Under the pieces are notes generated by a model, which saw only the letters and a list, made by a program, of their open reading frames with translations, had not been told where the DNA came from and ran no database searches. Shown in pieces: positions 44,852-52,843 of a DNA stretch of 64,000 bases. Location of the stretch: positions 378,500 through 442,499 of the forward strand of contig UBZP01000014.1 in the NCBI GenBank assembly GCA_900469965.1, read 5' to 3'. Source of the DNA: Hyphomicrobiales bacterium. Lineage in GTDB: Bacteria > Pseudomonadota > Alphaproteobacteria > Rhizobiales > Rhizobiaceae. The stretch's first letter is position 1. Each line of letters opens with the position of its first letter. A program made the translations under genes and the position numbers.

Positions 44852-45610
44852 TTGCGCAAGGGACTTCTCGAAACCGTCATTACCGGCGCCAACACGCGCA
44901 CCAGCCACGCCCAGGTGGTGAACGAGCTCGGACGTGCGATCGTCGCGGGCGAGTTCCCGGTGGGAACGACCCTTCCGGGGGATGCCGATCTGGCGGCGCG
45001 CTTCAAGGTCTCCCGGACGGTGCTGCGGGAATCGATGAAGACACTGGCGGCCAAGGGGCTCGTCGTGCCGCGCGCGCGGATCGGAACCCGCGTCACGCCG
45101 CGCGCGCAGTGGAACCTGTTCGACAGCGACATCCTCACCTGGCAGTTGGCCAAGGGCGTGGACGAGGTCTTCCTGCTCGATCTCAGCGAGGTGCGGCTGG
45201 CCTTCGAGCCGCACGCAGCGGTGCTTGCGGCCCGCTTCGCCACCGATGCCGACATCAGCCACATGATGCGGCTGGCGATGGCGATGGGCGACCCGGAGCA
45301 TACGGCCGAGACGCTGGCGCTGGCCGACCTGCGGTTTCACCTCTCCGTGCTCGACGCCTCGCGCAATCCCTTCTTCCGCACGATCGGCAGCCTGATCGAG
45401 GCAGCGCTCGTGGGCGTCTTCCGCCTGAGCTCGCCGGCCCGCGACCGCGGCAAGATCGACGATGTGGCGGCGACGCATATCCGCATCGTCGAGGAGATCC
45501 GCCGGCGCGACGAGGAAGGCGCGCGCCGCGCCATGGAGAACGTCATCCGCGTCGGCCGCGACCGGGTGGTGGAAGCGCTCAACGAACGCCGCCGCGCATC
45601 GACTTCGTAA
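44852..45610 (+). CDS. GntR/FadR-family (FCD) transcriptional regulator
   Basis: A 252-residue regulator with an N-terminal GntR winged helix (about residues 17-85, LPGDADLAARFKVSRTVLRESMKTLAAKGLVV) and a C-terminal helical FCD ligand domain (about 95-240, with LRFHLSVLDASRNPFF). The best start is TTG 44852, with GGAGGAAGGG upstream. It is last in the sugar importer cluster, so it probably represses that operon and is relieved by the sugar or a derived acid. Similar FCD regulators respond to galactonate or glucuronate-type ligands. Confidence 0.88.
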   Translation: MRKGLLETVITGANTRTSHAQVVNELGRAIVAGEFPVGTTLPGDADLAARFKVSRTVLRESMKTLAAKGLVVPRARIGTRVTPRAQWNLFDSDILTWQLAKGVDEVFLLDLSEVRLAFEPHAAVLAARFATDADISHMMRLAMAMGDPEHTAETLALADLRFHLSVLDASRNPFFRTIGSLIEAALVGVFRLSSPARDRGKIDDVAATHIRIVEEIRRRDEEGARRAMENVIRVGRDRVVEALNERRRASTS

Positions 45611-45718
45611 GCCGCCCGCCGTGCTTCATCGGACAGGTCTGATCATCGCAGCTCGGCGCGGCCGTGCGCCCTCGACGTCGGATGCGGAGCGCGAGCCTCC
45701 GTTTCCTGGCGCTCCCCG

Positions 45719-46060
45719 TCAATCGTCGTTGCTGGCGTTGAGCTCCTCGGGCCGAAGCCCGTCGCCATGGTGTTCCAGTTGCGCCGCGCCCATCGACTGG
45801 TAGAGGTTGAACAGCGCCTCGCTCGCCTTGGATGCGTGGCGGAACCATTCCGGGTTCGCCGCGATCGCCGGGTGGTGCAGCAGGTGCTGGTCGACGAGAT
45901 CGAGGACGATCGAGGCCGTATGCGTCGCCTCGTGACAGGACCGCGTTCCCGGCGCATTCCGGGTCGAGATCTCGGCCGTCGTGGTCTCCTTCAGACGCGC
46001 CAGCTCGGCAAGGACCTTGAGGCGTTCGTCTTCGAGTTCGATATCGGTGCTTTCGATCAT
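45719..46060 (-). CDS. Hypothetical protein (113 aa)
   Basis: An acidic 113-residue protein starting MIESTDIELEDERLKVLAELARLKE, with a predicted helical N-terminal half and a His/Ala-rich middle (SCHEATHTASIVLDLVDQHLLHHPAIAANPEWF). It has no membrane segment or signal peptide. I do not recognise the family. ATG 46060 is chosen; the longer frame to 46141 is not convincing. Confidence 0.6.
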   Translation of the reverse strand: MIESTDIELEDERLKVLAELARLKETTTAEISTRNAPGTRSCHEATHTASIVLDLVDQHLLHHPAIAANPEWFRHASKASEALFNLYQSMGAAQLEHHGDGLRPEELNASNDD

Positions 46061-46169
46061 GGCGGGAAGTTTCTCATAGCAGGGCGGGGCTGTCGAGCAG
46101 GGTCGGCGGTTGTCAGGAAAGTGCGTTGGATACCGGAGCAACGCCCGTACCCGTCGTTCGTTCCGGCGG

Positions 46170-46514
46170 TCAGGAGATCGCCATCCGCGCCAGGTCGATC
46201 GCGATCGACAGGATGACGCCGATGGCCGTCAGCAGCAGGCCGAGCGCGAACAGCCGGTTGCCGGCCTCGAAGACGCTCTTCTTCAGCGAGTTCGGGCGAA
46301 GCAGCCGCCACAGCGCGCGCGCCTGGAAGACGATGCCGGTGGAGATCATCACCAGCGTCGGCAGGTCCGTCAGCCGCCATTCGTTGGGATTGCTGGCCCA
46401 GGTGTTGAGGAAGCCGAGCGAGAAGGAGAGCACGATCCCGAAGACGGTGAGGTTGCCGTTGCGGAAGAGGACGCCGATCTCCGGTTCGCCCTTGTGGTTC
46501 TCGCCGTCTTCCAT
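46170..46514 (-). CDS. Hypothetical small membrane protein (114 aa)
   Basis: The 114-residue protein has a polar N-terminus (MEDGENHKGEPEIGVLFRNGNL) and three hydrophobic helices (VFGIVLSFSLGFLNTWA, LPTLVMISTGIVFQARALW, LFALGLLLTAIGVILSIAI). A strong SD (AGGAGG) lies 4 bases before ATG 46514, supporting a real gene. I do not recognise the family. Confidence 0.7.
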   Translation of the reverse strand: MEDGENHKGEPEIGVLFRNGNLTVFGIVLSFSLGFLNTWASNPNEWRLTDLPTLVMISTGIVFQARALWRLLRPNSLKKSVFEAGNRLFALGLLLTAIGVILSIAIDLARMAIS

Positions 46515-46657
46515 GCCGCCTCCTTGTTTCGGACGACTGCGGAATGCCTCCCGCATCGGACGCGGAGGCATCGGGAACGGATCTCGTGGCCGTCACGCAC
46601 CATGTTTGGCGTGAACGGCGGCGGTTGGCAAGATCGATCCGCGGCAGGAAGGGGCGG

Positions 46658-46792
46658 TCAGAACGGCGGCGTGATCTCGTCGTGGTGGTGCGGGCGCCGG
46701 TGCTCGCGCTGGCGGCGCATCGCCTGTGCGAGCAGGAAGCCCAGCACGGCGGTTCCAAGGACAATGGCGGACAACGCGATAAAATTTTCCAT
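46658..46792 (-). CDS. Very small membrane protein (44 aa)
   Basis: The 44-residue protein has one membrane helix (FIALSAIVLGTAVLGFLLAQA) and a basic, His-rich C-terminal tail (RRQREHRRPHHHDEITPPF). The SD GGGAGGAG is 5 bases before ATG 46792. Its position just downstream of the response regulator gene, in the same direction, with an 80-bp gap, suggests it may be part of the same transcript. The His-rich tail could bind metal. Confidence 0.6.
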   Translation of the reverse strand: MENFIALSAIVLGTAVLGFLLAQAMRRQREHRRPHHHDEITPPF

Positions 46793-46872
46793 CACAGCTC
46801 CTCCCCATGCCGAAGATAGCACGGCTGGAGGAAAGTCGGAAATCGCTTCGAAATCTATGGTTTCCGCGTTTC

Positions 46873-47790
46873 TCACACCGCGTGCAGCACGTGCGTTGCC
46901 TTCACCGCCGCCGAGGCGCGGTTCTCCACGCCGAGCTTCACGTAGATCTGCTCCAGATGCTTGGTGACGGTCCGGGCGCTCAGGCCCAGGATCTCGCCGA
47001 TGTCGCGGTTGGCTTTGCCCTTGGCGATCCAGAGCAGCACCTCGGATTCCCGCTGCGTCAGCGAGAAATGCTGGCGCAGGATCTCGTCGTCGCTGAGCCG
47101 GTTCTCCGCGCTGAGCCGGAAGAGGTATTCGTCGGCGCCGATGGCGCCGAGATAGGAGAGCTGCAGCATCGCCTGGCCGCTTTCGCGGATGCTGAAGCTG
47201 CCGTCCTTGCCGCTCGCCTCGCTCTCCTTCATCCAGCGGCCGATATGGGCGGTCAGCGCCTCCAGCCCGTCGTCGGAACCGGTCGCCGCATTGATCAGCC
47301 GCGTCGCCTGCGGCGTCGACCAGCGCACCCGCCCGTCGCCGCGCACGGCGAGCAGGTGGCGGCCGGCGGCGTCGAGCGCGACGCGGGCGCTCTGGGCCGA
47401 GCGGGCATTGCTGAGGTGGACGCGGATGCGGGCGCGCAATTCGTCGATGTTGATCGGCTTCGTCAGATAGTCGACGCCGCCGGCCTCCAGCGCGCGGACC
47501 ACGTGCTCGGTCTCCGTGAGCCCGGTCATGAACACGACGGGCGTCTGGCTGACGGCCGGGTTCGCCTTCAGCCGCAGGCAGGTCTCGAAGCCGTCGAGCC
47601 CGGGCATGACCGCATCAAGCAGGATGATGTCGGGCGTGATCCGCTCGACGATCCCGAGCGCCGAATTGCCCGAGGTCGCGATCAGCACCGAGAAGCCGGA
47701 CTGCTCCAGCGCCTCGGTCAGGAAGCCGAGCGCCTCGGGGCTGTCGTCGACGAGGAGCACGATGTCGCGCGGGCCGGGCATCTCAGTCAC
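46873..47790 (-). CDS. Response regulator with LuxR-type HTH output
   Basis: The 305-residue protein has an N-terminal receiver domain (residues 10-128; phosphorylation site D59 in ILLDAVMPG; K in YLTKPIN), a middle linker region (about 135-235) that does not match a domain I know, and a C-terminal GerE/LuxR helix-turn-helix (about 240-300; LTQRESEVLLWIAKGKANRDIGEILGLSARTVTKHLEQIYVKLG). It overlaps the kinase gene by 8 bp, so the two form one translationally coupled two-component system. It probably regulates the divergent urt-ure genes. Confidence 0.93.
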   Translation of the reverse strand: MTEMPGPRDIVLLVDDSPEALGFLTEALEQSGFSVLIATSGNSALGIVERITPDIILLDAVMPGLDGFETCLRLKANPAVSQTPVVFMTGLTETEHVVRALEAGGVDYLTKPINIDELRARIRVHLSNARSAQSARVALDAAGRHLLAVRGDGRVRWSTPQATRLINAATGSDDGLEALTAHIGRWMKESEASGKDGSFSIRESGQAMLQLSYLGAIGADEYLFRLSAENRLSDDEILRQHFSLTQRESEVLLWIAKGKANRDIGEILGLSARTVTKHLEQIYVKLGVENRASAAVKATHVLHAV

Positions 47791-50700
47791 GCGGTTCCGT
47801 CCTTTCTTCGGATAGGTTCTTCAGGAAGGCATCGTAGCCGGAAAGGTCGAAGGCCTGCACGTAGTCTCTCAGCGCATCGGCGAACGGTCTGTGCTCGGGC
47901 AGCCGGGCGATCTCGGCGAGCTTGGCCTCGATGCCGCGGACATAGCCGATCTCGCCGAGCCGGATCAGTTCGGCCACATGGGCGGGCCCGGGATCGACGA
48001 TCCGCTGCAGCGTTGCCGGTGGCGAAGCGCCCGCCTGGGCGTCGGACGTGATCCACGTCAGCTTCAGGTGCCGCGCCAGCTTGTCGCAGAGCTGGCCGAG
48101 GTCGAAGGGCTTGGCGATGGCGTCGTCGTGGCCGTCGCTTCCCCCGTGCGCCGAGCCGTCGCCGATATTGGCCGACAGCATGATGATCGGTGCCGTCTGC
48201 CCGGCCTGGCGCAGCCGTTCGACGAGTTCCCAGCCGCTCATGCCCGGCATGGAGATGTCGACGAGGAACAGGTCCGGCCGCAGCGCCTCGGTGAGCGCCA
48301 GGCACTCGCCGCCGTCGCCGGCGGTCAGGACGTTGAAGCCGAGCGGCGAAAGCGTCTCGGCCATCAGCTTGCGATGGTCCTCGTTGTCGTCGACGACGAG
48401 GATGCTGCGCCGCCGCCCGGCGTAGCCGCGGATGCGGCTCGCAGGCTCCAGCAGCGATTGCGGCCGGTCGACGGCCGACAGCATCAGCCGCACCCGGAAC
48501 GTCGTGCCGCGATCCTTGGCGCTCGTCACCGATATCTCGCCGCCGAGCGTCTGGGTCAGGAGCCGCGTGATCGTCAGGCCGAGCCCGAGGCCGGGCATGC
48601 GGTTGACGTGCTCCGCCTCGCCGCGCTGGAAGGGGTCGAAGATGCGCGGCAGATCCTTCTCCGCGATGCCGCGACCGCTGTCCTCGACGGTGAAGGTCGC
48701 CACCTGGCTGCGATAGCCGACCTCGAGGCGGATATGGCCGCTGTCGGTGAATTTCAGCGCGTTGGAGACGAGGTTGACGAGGATCTGCCGCAGCCGCTTC
48801 TCGTCGGTGCGCACGAACTGGGGCAGGGAGGGGCTGCGCAGGTGCTCGAAGGCGACGCCCTTGGCCTGCGCCTGCGGCCGGAACATGTCGACGATCTGGT
48901 CGAGGAAATCGTGGATGTTGATCTCGTTCGAATAGACCTGTAGCTTGCCCGCCTCGATCTTGGAGATGTCCAGCAGCCCGTCGATCAGGCCGGACAGGTG
49001 CTCGGCGCTGCGCCGGATGACCTTCACCGCCGGCTGCCGCGGCGCGGGAATCGTCTCGTCGCGCTCCAGGAGCTGGGCATAGCCGAGCACGGCGTTGAGC
49101 GGCGTGCGCAGCTCGTGGCTGAGGCCGACGACGTAGCGGCTCTTGGCGCGGTTGGCCGCCTCTGCCGCCTCCTTGGCCTCCTGCAGGGCCGCGTCCGTCT
49201 TCTTGTGCGCCGCGATTTCCTTGAGGAGCAGCGTGTTCTGCCGCGAGGATTCTTCCTCCGCCACCACCCGGCTGTCGTGCGCCAGCACGTAGAACCAAGA
49301 GACCACGCCGGCGATGACGGCGAACACGAAGAAGACGATGGCGACCGTGCCCTCGACGACGGCCGCCGTCTCCGGCGAGGCGCCGCCGGCCTGGTGGGCG
49401 ATCATCGCGAGGATCACGCCGATCGAGGCGATCGACAGCGCGGCGGAGAGCGCGTAGCGGCCGAGCCGGGTCTTCAGCTTGTCGACCACCGGATCGGGCA
49501 GCACCGCGCGGGCGACATGGGCGGCCTGGGCGTGAAAACGCGCCTTCGGCTTGCACATGTCGTGGCAGCGGCTGTCGAGCGAACAGCAGAGCGAGCAGAT
49601 CGGCGCGGCATAGGCCGGGCACCAGGCCATGTCCTCCGGCTCGAAGGGATGCTCGCAGATCGAGCAGGTGATCGTGTGCTGCAAGTGCCAGTTCCGCCGC
49701 GGCTTGCGGGCGAGATAGAACTTTCCGTCCGTCTTCCAGGCGATCAGCGGCGAGGCGACGAAGGCGACGGCCGCGGCGATGTAGGGGGCGAGCGAGGCCG
49801 CGATGTCGCCGAAGGCACCGAAATGGGCGGCGAGCGCGATGGTGGCGGAAACCAGCATTGCGCCGAGGCCGACCGGGTTGATGTCGTAGAGGTGCGCCCG
49901 CTTGAACTCGATACCGGGCGGCGACAGGCCGAGCGGCTTGTTGACGAAGAGATCGGCGGAGATCGTGCAGAGCCAGGCCATGGCGACGATCGAGAAGATG
50001 CCGAGCGTCTCCTCCAGCAGCCGGTAGATGCCGAGCTCCATCAGAAGCAGCGCGATCGCGACGTTGAACACGAGCCAGATGACGCGGCCGGGGTGGCTGT
50101 GGGTCAGGCGCGAGAAGAAGTTCGACCAGGCGAGCGAGCCCGCATAGGCGTTCATCACGTTGATCTTCAGCTGCGAGACCACGACGAAGGCGACCATCAG
50201 AAGCAGCGTCGCCCACTCCCACGGGATCATGTAGCCGAAGGCGGTGTGGTACATCTGCGCCGGATCGGCCGCGCGCGTCGAGGGCACGCCGGCGTTCAGC
50301 ACGAGCACGACGAGGAACGATCCCGCGAGCAGCTTCGGTGCGCCGACCACGACCCAGCCGGAGCCTGCGAGGAAGACGGCGATGCGGTGGCTGAGCTTGC
50401 GCTGGCCGTCGGGCGGCAGAAACCGCAGGAAGTCGACCTGCTCGCCGATCTGCGCCATCAGCGCGAAGATGACGGCGGACGCCGCGCCGAACTCGACCAG
50501 ATGGAACGGCGCGATCGTGCCGGGCGGACCCGAGGCATGATGGATGCCGGAATAGGCGAGCCATTCGCCGAAGGCGTTCCAGTCGGCGAAGGCGATGAAG
50601 ACGAAGGGCAGGATGTTGAGCACGATCCAGAACGGCTGGGTGACGAGCTGGAACTTCGAGATCAGCCGCACGCCATAGGTGACGAGCGGGATCACCGCCA

Positions 50701-51172
50701 CCGCGCTGATGATGTAGCCGATCCACAGCGGGATGCCGAGCGCCAGCTCCAGCGCCCCCGACATGATCGAGGCTTCGATGGCAAACAGGATGAAGGTGAA
50801 GCTCGCATAGATGAGCGAGGTGATGGTCGAGCCGATGTAGCCGAAGCTCGCGCCGCGGGTCAGAAGGTCGATGTCGACGCCGTGGCGGATCGCATAGCGG
50901 CTGATCGGCAGGCCGACGAGCAGGATCATCAGGCTGGCAACGACGATCGCGGCGATCGCGTTGGTCGTGCCGTAGGACATGGTGATGGTGCCGCCGATCG
51001 CCTCCAGCGCCAGGAACGAGATCGCCCCGATCGCCGTCTGCGAGATCCGTTCCGACGAGAAGCGCCGCGCGCTCTTGGCGGTGAACCGCAGCGCATAGTC
51101 CTCCAGCGTCTGGTCGGCGACCCAACGGTTGTACTGGCGCCTGACCGGTATGATGCGCTGGCGTGCGGCCAT
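47783..51172 (-). CDS. Transporter-sensor chimera: NCS1-like permease fused to a hybrid histidine kinase
   Basis: The 1129-residue protein has an N-terminal NCS1-like (nucleobase/hydantoin/allantoin family) transporter of about twelve helices (residues 45-480), then a Cys-rich segment (C503, C506, C518, C526, C529, C530, C536, C540), two more membrane helices (about 572-592 and 606-630), and a linker helix (635-680). The kinase follows: HisKA with H686 in GLSHELRTP, an ATPase domain with N804, DSGRGIAE and GLGLGLTI, a receiver with D972 and K1021, and a helical tail with no obvious phosphotransfer histidine. It is divergent from urtA. Confidence 0.93.
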   Translation of the reverse strand: MAARQRIIPVRRQYNRWVADQTLEDYALRFTAKSARRFSSERISQTAIGAISFLALEAIGGTITMSYGTTNAIAAIVVASLMILLVGLPISRYAIRHGVDIDLLTRGASFGYIGSTITSLIYASFTFILFAIEASIMSGALELALGIPLWIGYIISAVAVIPLVTYGVRLISKFQLVTQPFWIVLNILPFVFIAFADWNAFGEWLAYSGIHHASGPPGTIAPFHLVEFGAASAVIFALMAQIGEQVDFLRFLPPDGQRKLSHRIAVFLAGSGWVVVGAPKLLAGSFLVVLVLNAGVPSTRAADPAQMYHTAFGYMIPWEWATLLLMVAFVVVSQLKINVMNAYAGSLAWSNFFSRLTHSHPGRVIWLVFNVAIALLLMELGIYRLLEETLGIFSIVAMAWLCTISADLFVNKPLGLSPPGIEFKRAHLYDINPVGLGAMLVSATIALAAHFGAFGDIAASLAPYIAAAVAFVASPLIAWKTDGKFYLARKPRRNWHLQHTITCSICEHPFEPEDMAWCPAYAAPICSLCCSLDSRCHDMCKPKARFHAQAAHVARAVLPDPVVDKLKTRLGRYALSAALSIASIGVILAMIAHQAGGASPETAAVVEGTVAIVFFVFAVIAGVVSWFYVLAHDSRVVAEEESSRQNTLLLKEIAAHKKTDAALQEAKEAAEAANRAKSRYVVGLSHELRTPLNAVLGYAQLLERDETIPAPRQPAVKVIRRSAEHLSGLIDGLLDISKIEAGKLQVYSNEINIHDFLDQIVDMFRPQAQAKGVAFEHLRSPSLPQFVRTDEKRLRQILVNLVSNALKFTDSGHIRLEVGYRSQVATFTVEDSGRGIAEKDLPRIFDPFQRGEAEHVNRMPGLGLGLTITRLLTQTLGGEISVTSAKDRGTTFRVRLMLSAVDRPQSLLEPASRIRGYAGRRRSILVVDDNEDHRKLMAETLSPLGFNVLTAGDGGECLALTEALRPDLFLVDISMPGMSGWELVERLRQAGQTAPIIMLSANIGDGSAHGGSDGHDDAIAKPFDLGQLCDKLARHLKLTWITSDAQAGASPPATLQRIVDPGPAHVAELIRLGEIGYVRGIEAKLAEIARLPEHRPFADALRDYVQAFDLSGYDAFLKNLSEERTEPRD

Positions 51173-51396
51173 GGGCTTCCTTCTGAACGGCCGGCGAAAT
51201 GCGGGACCGTGGCCGTTCGTAGCACATCGCGGCGCGGCGGAGAATTGGTGCGCCGCGGCAGAGGTGCCGTTCTTTACCCCGGCGTCTACGTAGAATGACG
51301 TATGTGCACTGCAGCGGGAACGTCGGATGATCCCTTAAGCAACGGTTAAAGAAACCAGACCGCCCGTTGCCCTTGCGAACTAGAGGGGTTCACCAC
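51173..51396. promoter_or_regulatory. Divergent promoter region between the sensor kinase and urtA
   Basis: This 224-bp gap contains TACGTAG...TGACGTATG near 51287-51303 and CTTAAGCAACGGTTAAAG near 51333-51350, both less GC-rich than the surroundings. I see no clear sigma-54 element or canonical NtrC site. It is the expected place for control of both the two-component genes and the urea importer. Confidence 0.45.
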
Positions 51397-52689
51397 ATGA
51401 CTATCAAGGCACGCCTGACCGGCGCATTTCTCGCTGCCGTTCTCTCGACGACGGCGCTCAACGGCGCGTTCGCGGCCGACGACACGATCAAGGTCGGCAT
51501 TCTCCATTCGCTGTCCGGCACCATGGCGATCTCGGAAACGACGCTGAAGGATGCCATGCTGATGCTCATCGAGGAGCAGAACAAGAAGGGCGGCCTGCTC
51601 GGCAAGAAACTCGAAGCCGTGGTCGTCGACCCCGCGTCCGACTGGCCGCTGTTTGCCGAGAAGGCCCGCGAGCTCGTCTCCGTCGACAAGGTCTCGGCCG
51701 TGTTCGGCTGCTGGACCTCGGTGTCGCGCAAGTCCGTGCTGCCGGTCTTCGAGGAGCTGAACTCGATCCTGTTCTACCCCGTCCAGTACGAGGGCGAGGA
51801 AAGCCAGCGCAACGTCTTCTACACCGGTGCCGCGCCGAACCAGCAGGCGATCCCGGCCGTCGACTACCTGATGGAGAACGAAGGCGTCGAGCGCTGGGTG
51901 CTCGCCGGTACCGACTACGTCTATCCGCGCACGACCAACAAGATCCTCGAGGCCTATCTGATCTCCAAGGGTGTGAAGCCCGAGGACATCATGATCAACT
52001 ACACCCCGTTCGGCCATTCCGACTGGCAGACGATCGTCTCCGACATCAAGGGCTTCGGCTCCGCCGGCAAGAAGACGGCCGTGGTCTCCACCATCAACGG
52101 CGACGCCAACGTTCCCTTCTACAAGGAACTCGGCAACCAGGGCATCAAGGCCGAGGACATCCCGGTCGTCGCCTTCTCCGTCGGTGAGGAGGAACTCGCC
52201 GGCCTCGACACCGGCCCGCTCGTCGGTCACCTCGCCGCCTGGAACTACTTCCAGTCCGTCGACAACCCGGCCAATGCCGAGTTCATCAAGACCTGGAAGG
52301 CCTATACCAAGAACGACAAGCGCGTCACCAACGACCCGATGGAAGCGCACTACATCGGCTTCAACATGTGGCTGAAGGCGGTCGAGAAGGCCGGCACCAC
52401 CGACACCGACGCCGTCCTCGACGCGATGATCGGCATCTCGGTCCCGAACCTTTCGGGCGGCTACTCGACGATGATGCCGAACCACCACATCACCAAGCCG
52501 GTGCTGATCGGCGAAATCCAGGCCGACGGCCAGTTCGAGACCGTCTGGGAGACGCCCGGCCTCGTGGTCGGCGACGAGTGGTCCGACTACCTGCCGGACT
52601 CCAAGGACCTGATCTCCGACTGGCGCGCGCCGATGTCGTGCGGCAACTTCAACGTCGCCACCGGCAAGTGCGGCGGCAAGGGCTCCTGA
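51397..52689 (+). CDS. urtA: Urea ABC transporter substrate-binding protein
   Basis: A 430-residue periplasmic protein of the Peripla_BP_5 (Leu/Ile/Val-like) family, of the urea/short-chain-amide type. The signal peptide is cleaved near residue 27 (GAFA-ADD). UrtA blocks are IKVGILHSLSGTMAISETTLKDA, VFGCWTSVSRKSVLPVFEE, LFYPVQYEGEESQRNVFYTGAAPNQQ, and TNDPMEAHYIGFNMW, with the C-terminal WSDYLPDSKDLISDWRAP. ATG 51397 follows a GAGGGG SD. It begins a urea importer operon that runs into urease genes. Confidence 0.96.
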   Translation: MTIKARLTGAFLAAVLSTTALNGAFAADDTIKVGILHSLSGTMAISETTLKDAMLMLIEEQNKKGGLLGKKLEAVVVDPASDWPLFAEKARELVSVDKVSAVFGCWTSVSRKSVLPVFEELNSILFYPVQYEGEESQRNVFYTGAAPNQQAIPAVDYLMENEGVERWVLAGTDYVYPRTTNKILEAYLISKGVKPEDIMINYTPFGHSDWQTIVSDIKGFGSAGKKTAVVSTINGDANVPFYKELGNQGIKAEDIPVVAFSVGEEELAGLDTGPLVGHLAAWNYFQSVDNPANAEFIKTWKAYTKNDKRVTNDPMEAHYIGFNMWLKAVEKAGTTDTDAVLDAMIGISVPNLSGGYSTMMPNHHITKPVLIGEIQADGQFETVWETPGLVVGDEWSDYLPDSKDLISDWRAPMSCGNFNVATGKCGGKGS

Positions 52690-52745
52690 TCCCTCACCAT
52701 TCGATCGGCCGGGCACGCGGGCGCGTCCTGCGTGACCGGCCGGAT

Positions 52746-52775
52746 GCATCCCGCCATTCTCCGGTGGCGGGATGC
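52746..52775 (+). promoter_or_regulatory. Stable hairpin between urtA and urtB
   Basis: GCATCCCGCCA (52746-52756) pairs with TGGCGGGATGC (52765-52775), a perfect 11-bp stem with an 8-base loop, 56 bp after urtA and 68 bp before urtB. There is no T-run. It is well placed to stabilise the urtA message or reduce read-through. Confidence 0.55.
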
Positions 52776-52843
52776 TTCCGAACTTTCAATGCCGACGCCG
52801 GAAGCCGCTTCCGGCCTGCAGCCGGCCCGGCGAGGATGATGTC

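Noticed and set aside
51238..51262. Possible sigma-54 promoter (TTGGTGCGCCGCGGCA) upstream of urtA
   Set aside because: The GG to GC spacing is one base short of the -24/-12 consensus, so I do not report it.
48998..51298. 766-codon open frame opposite the sensor kinase
   Set aside because: It is Arg/Asp/His-rich with no recognisable domain. The minus-strand frame contains NCS1, HisKA, ATPase and receiver motifs.
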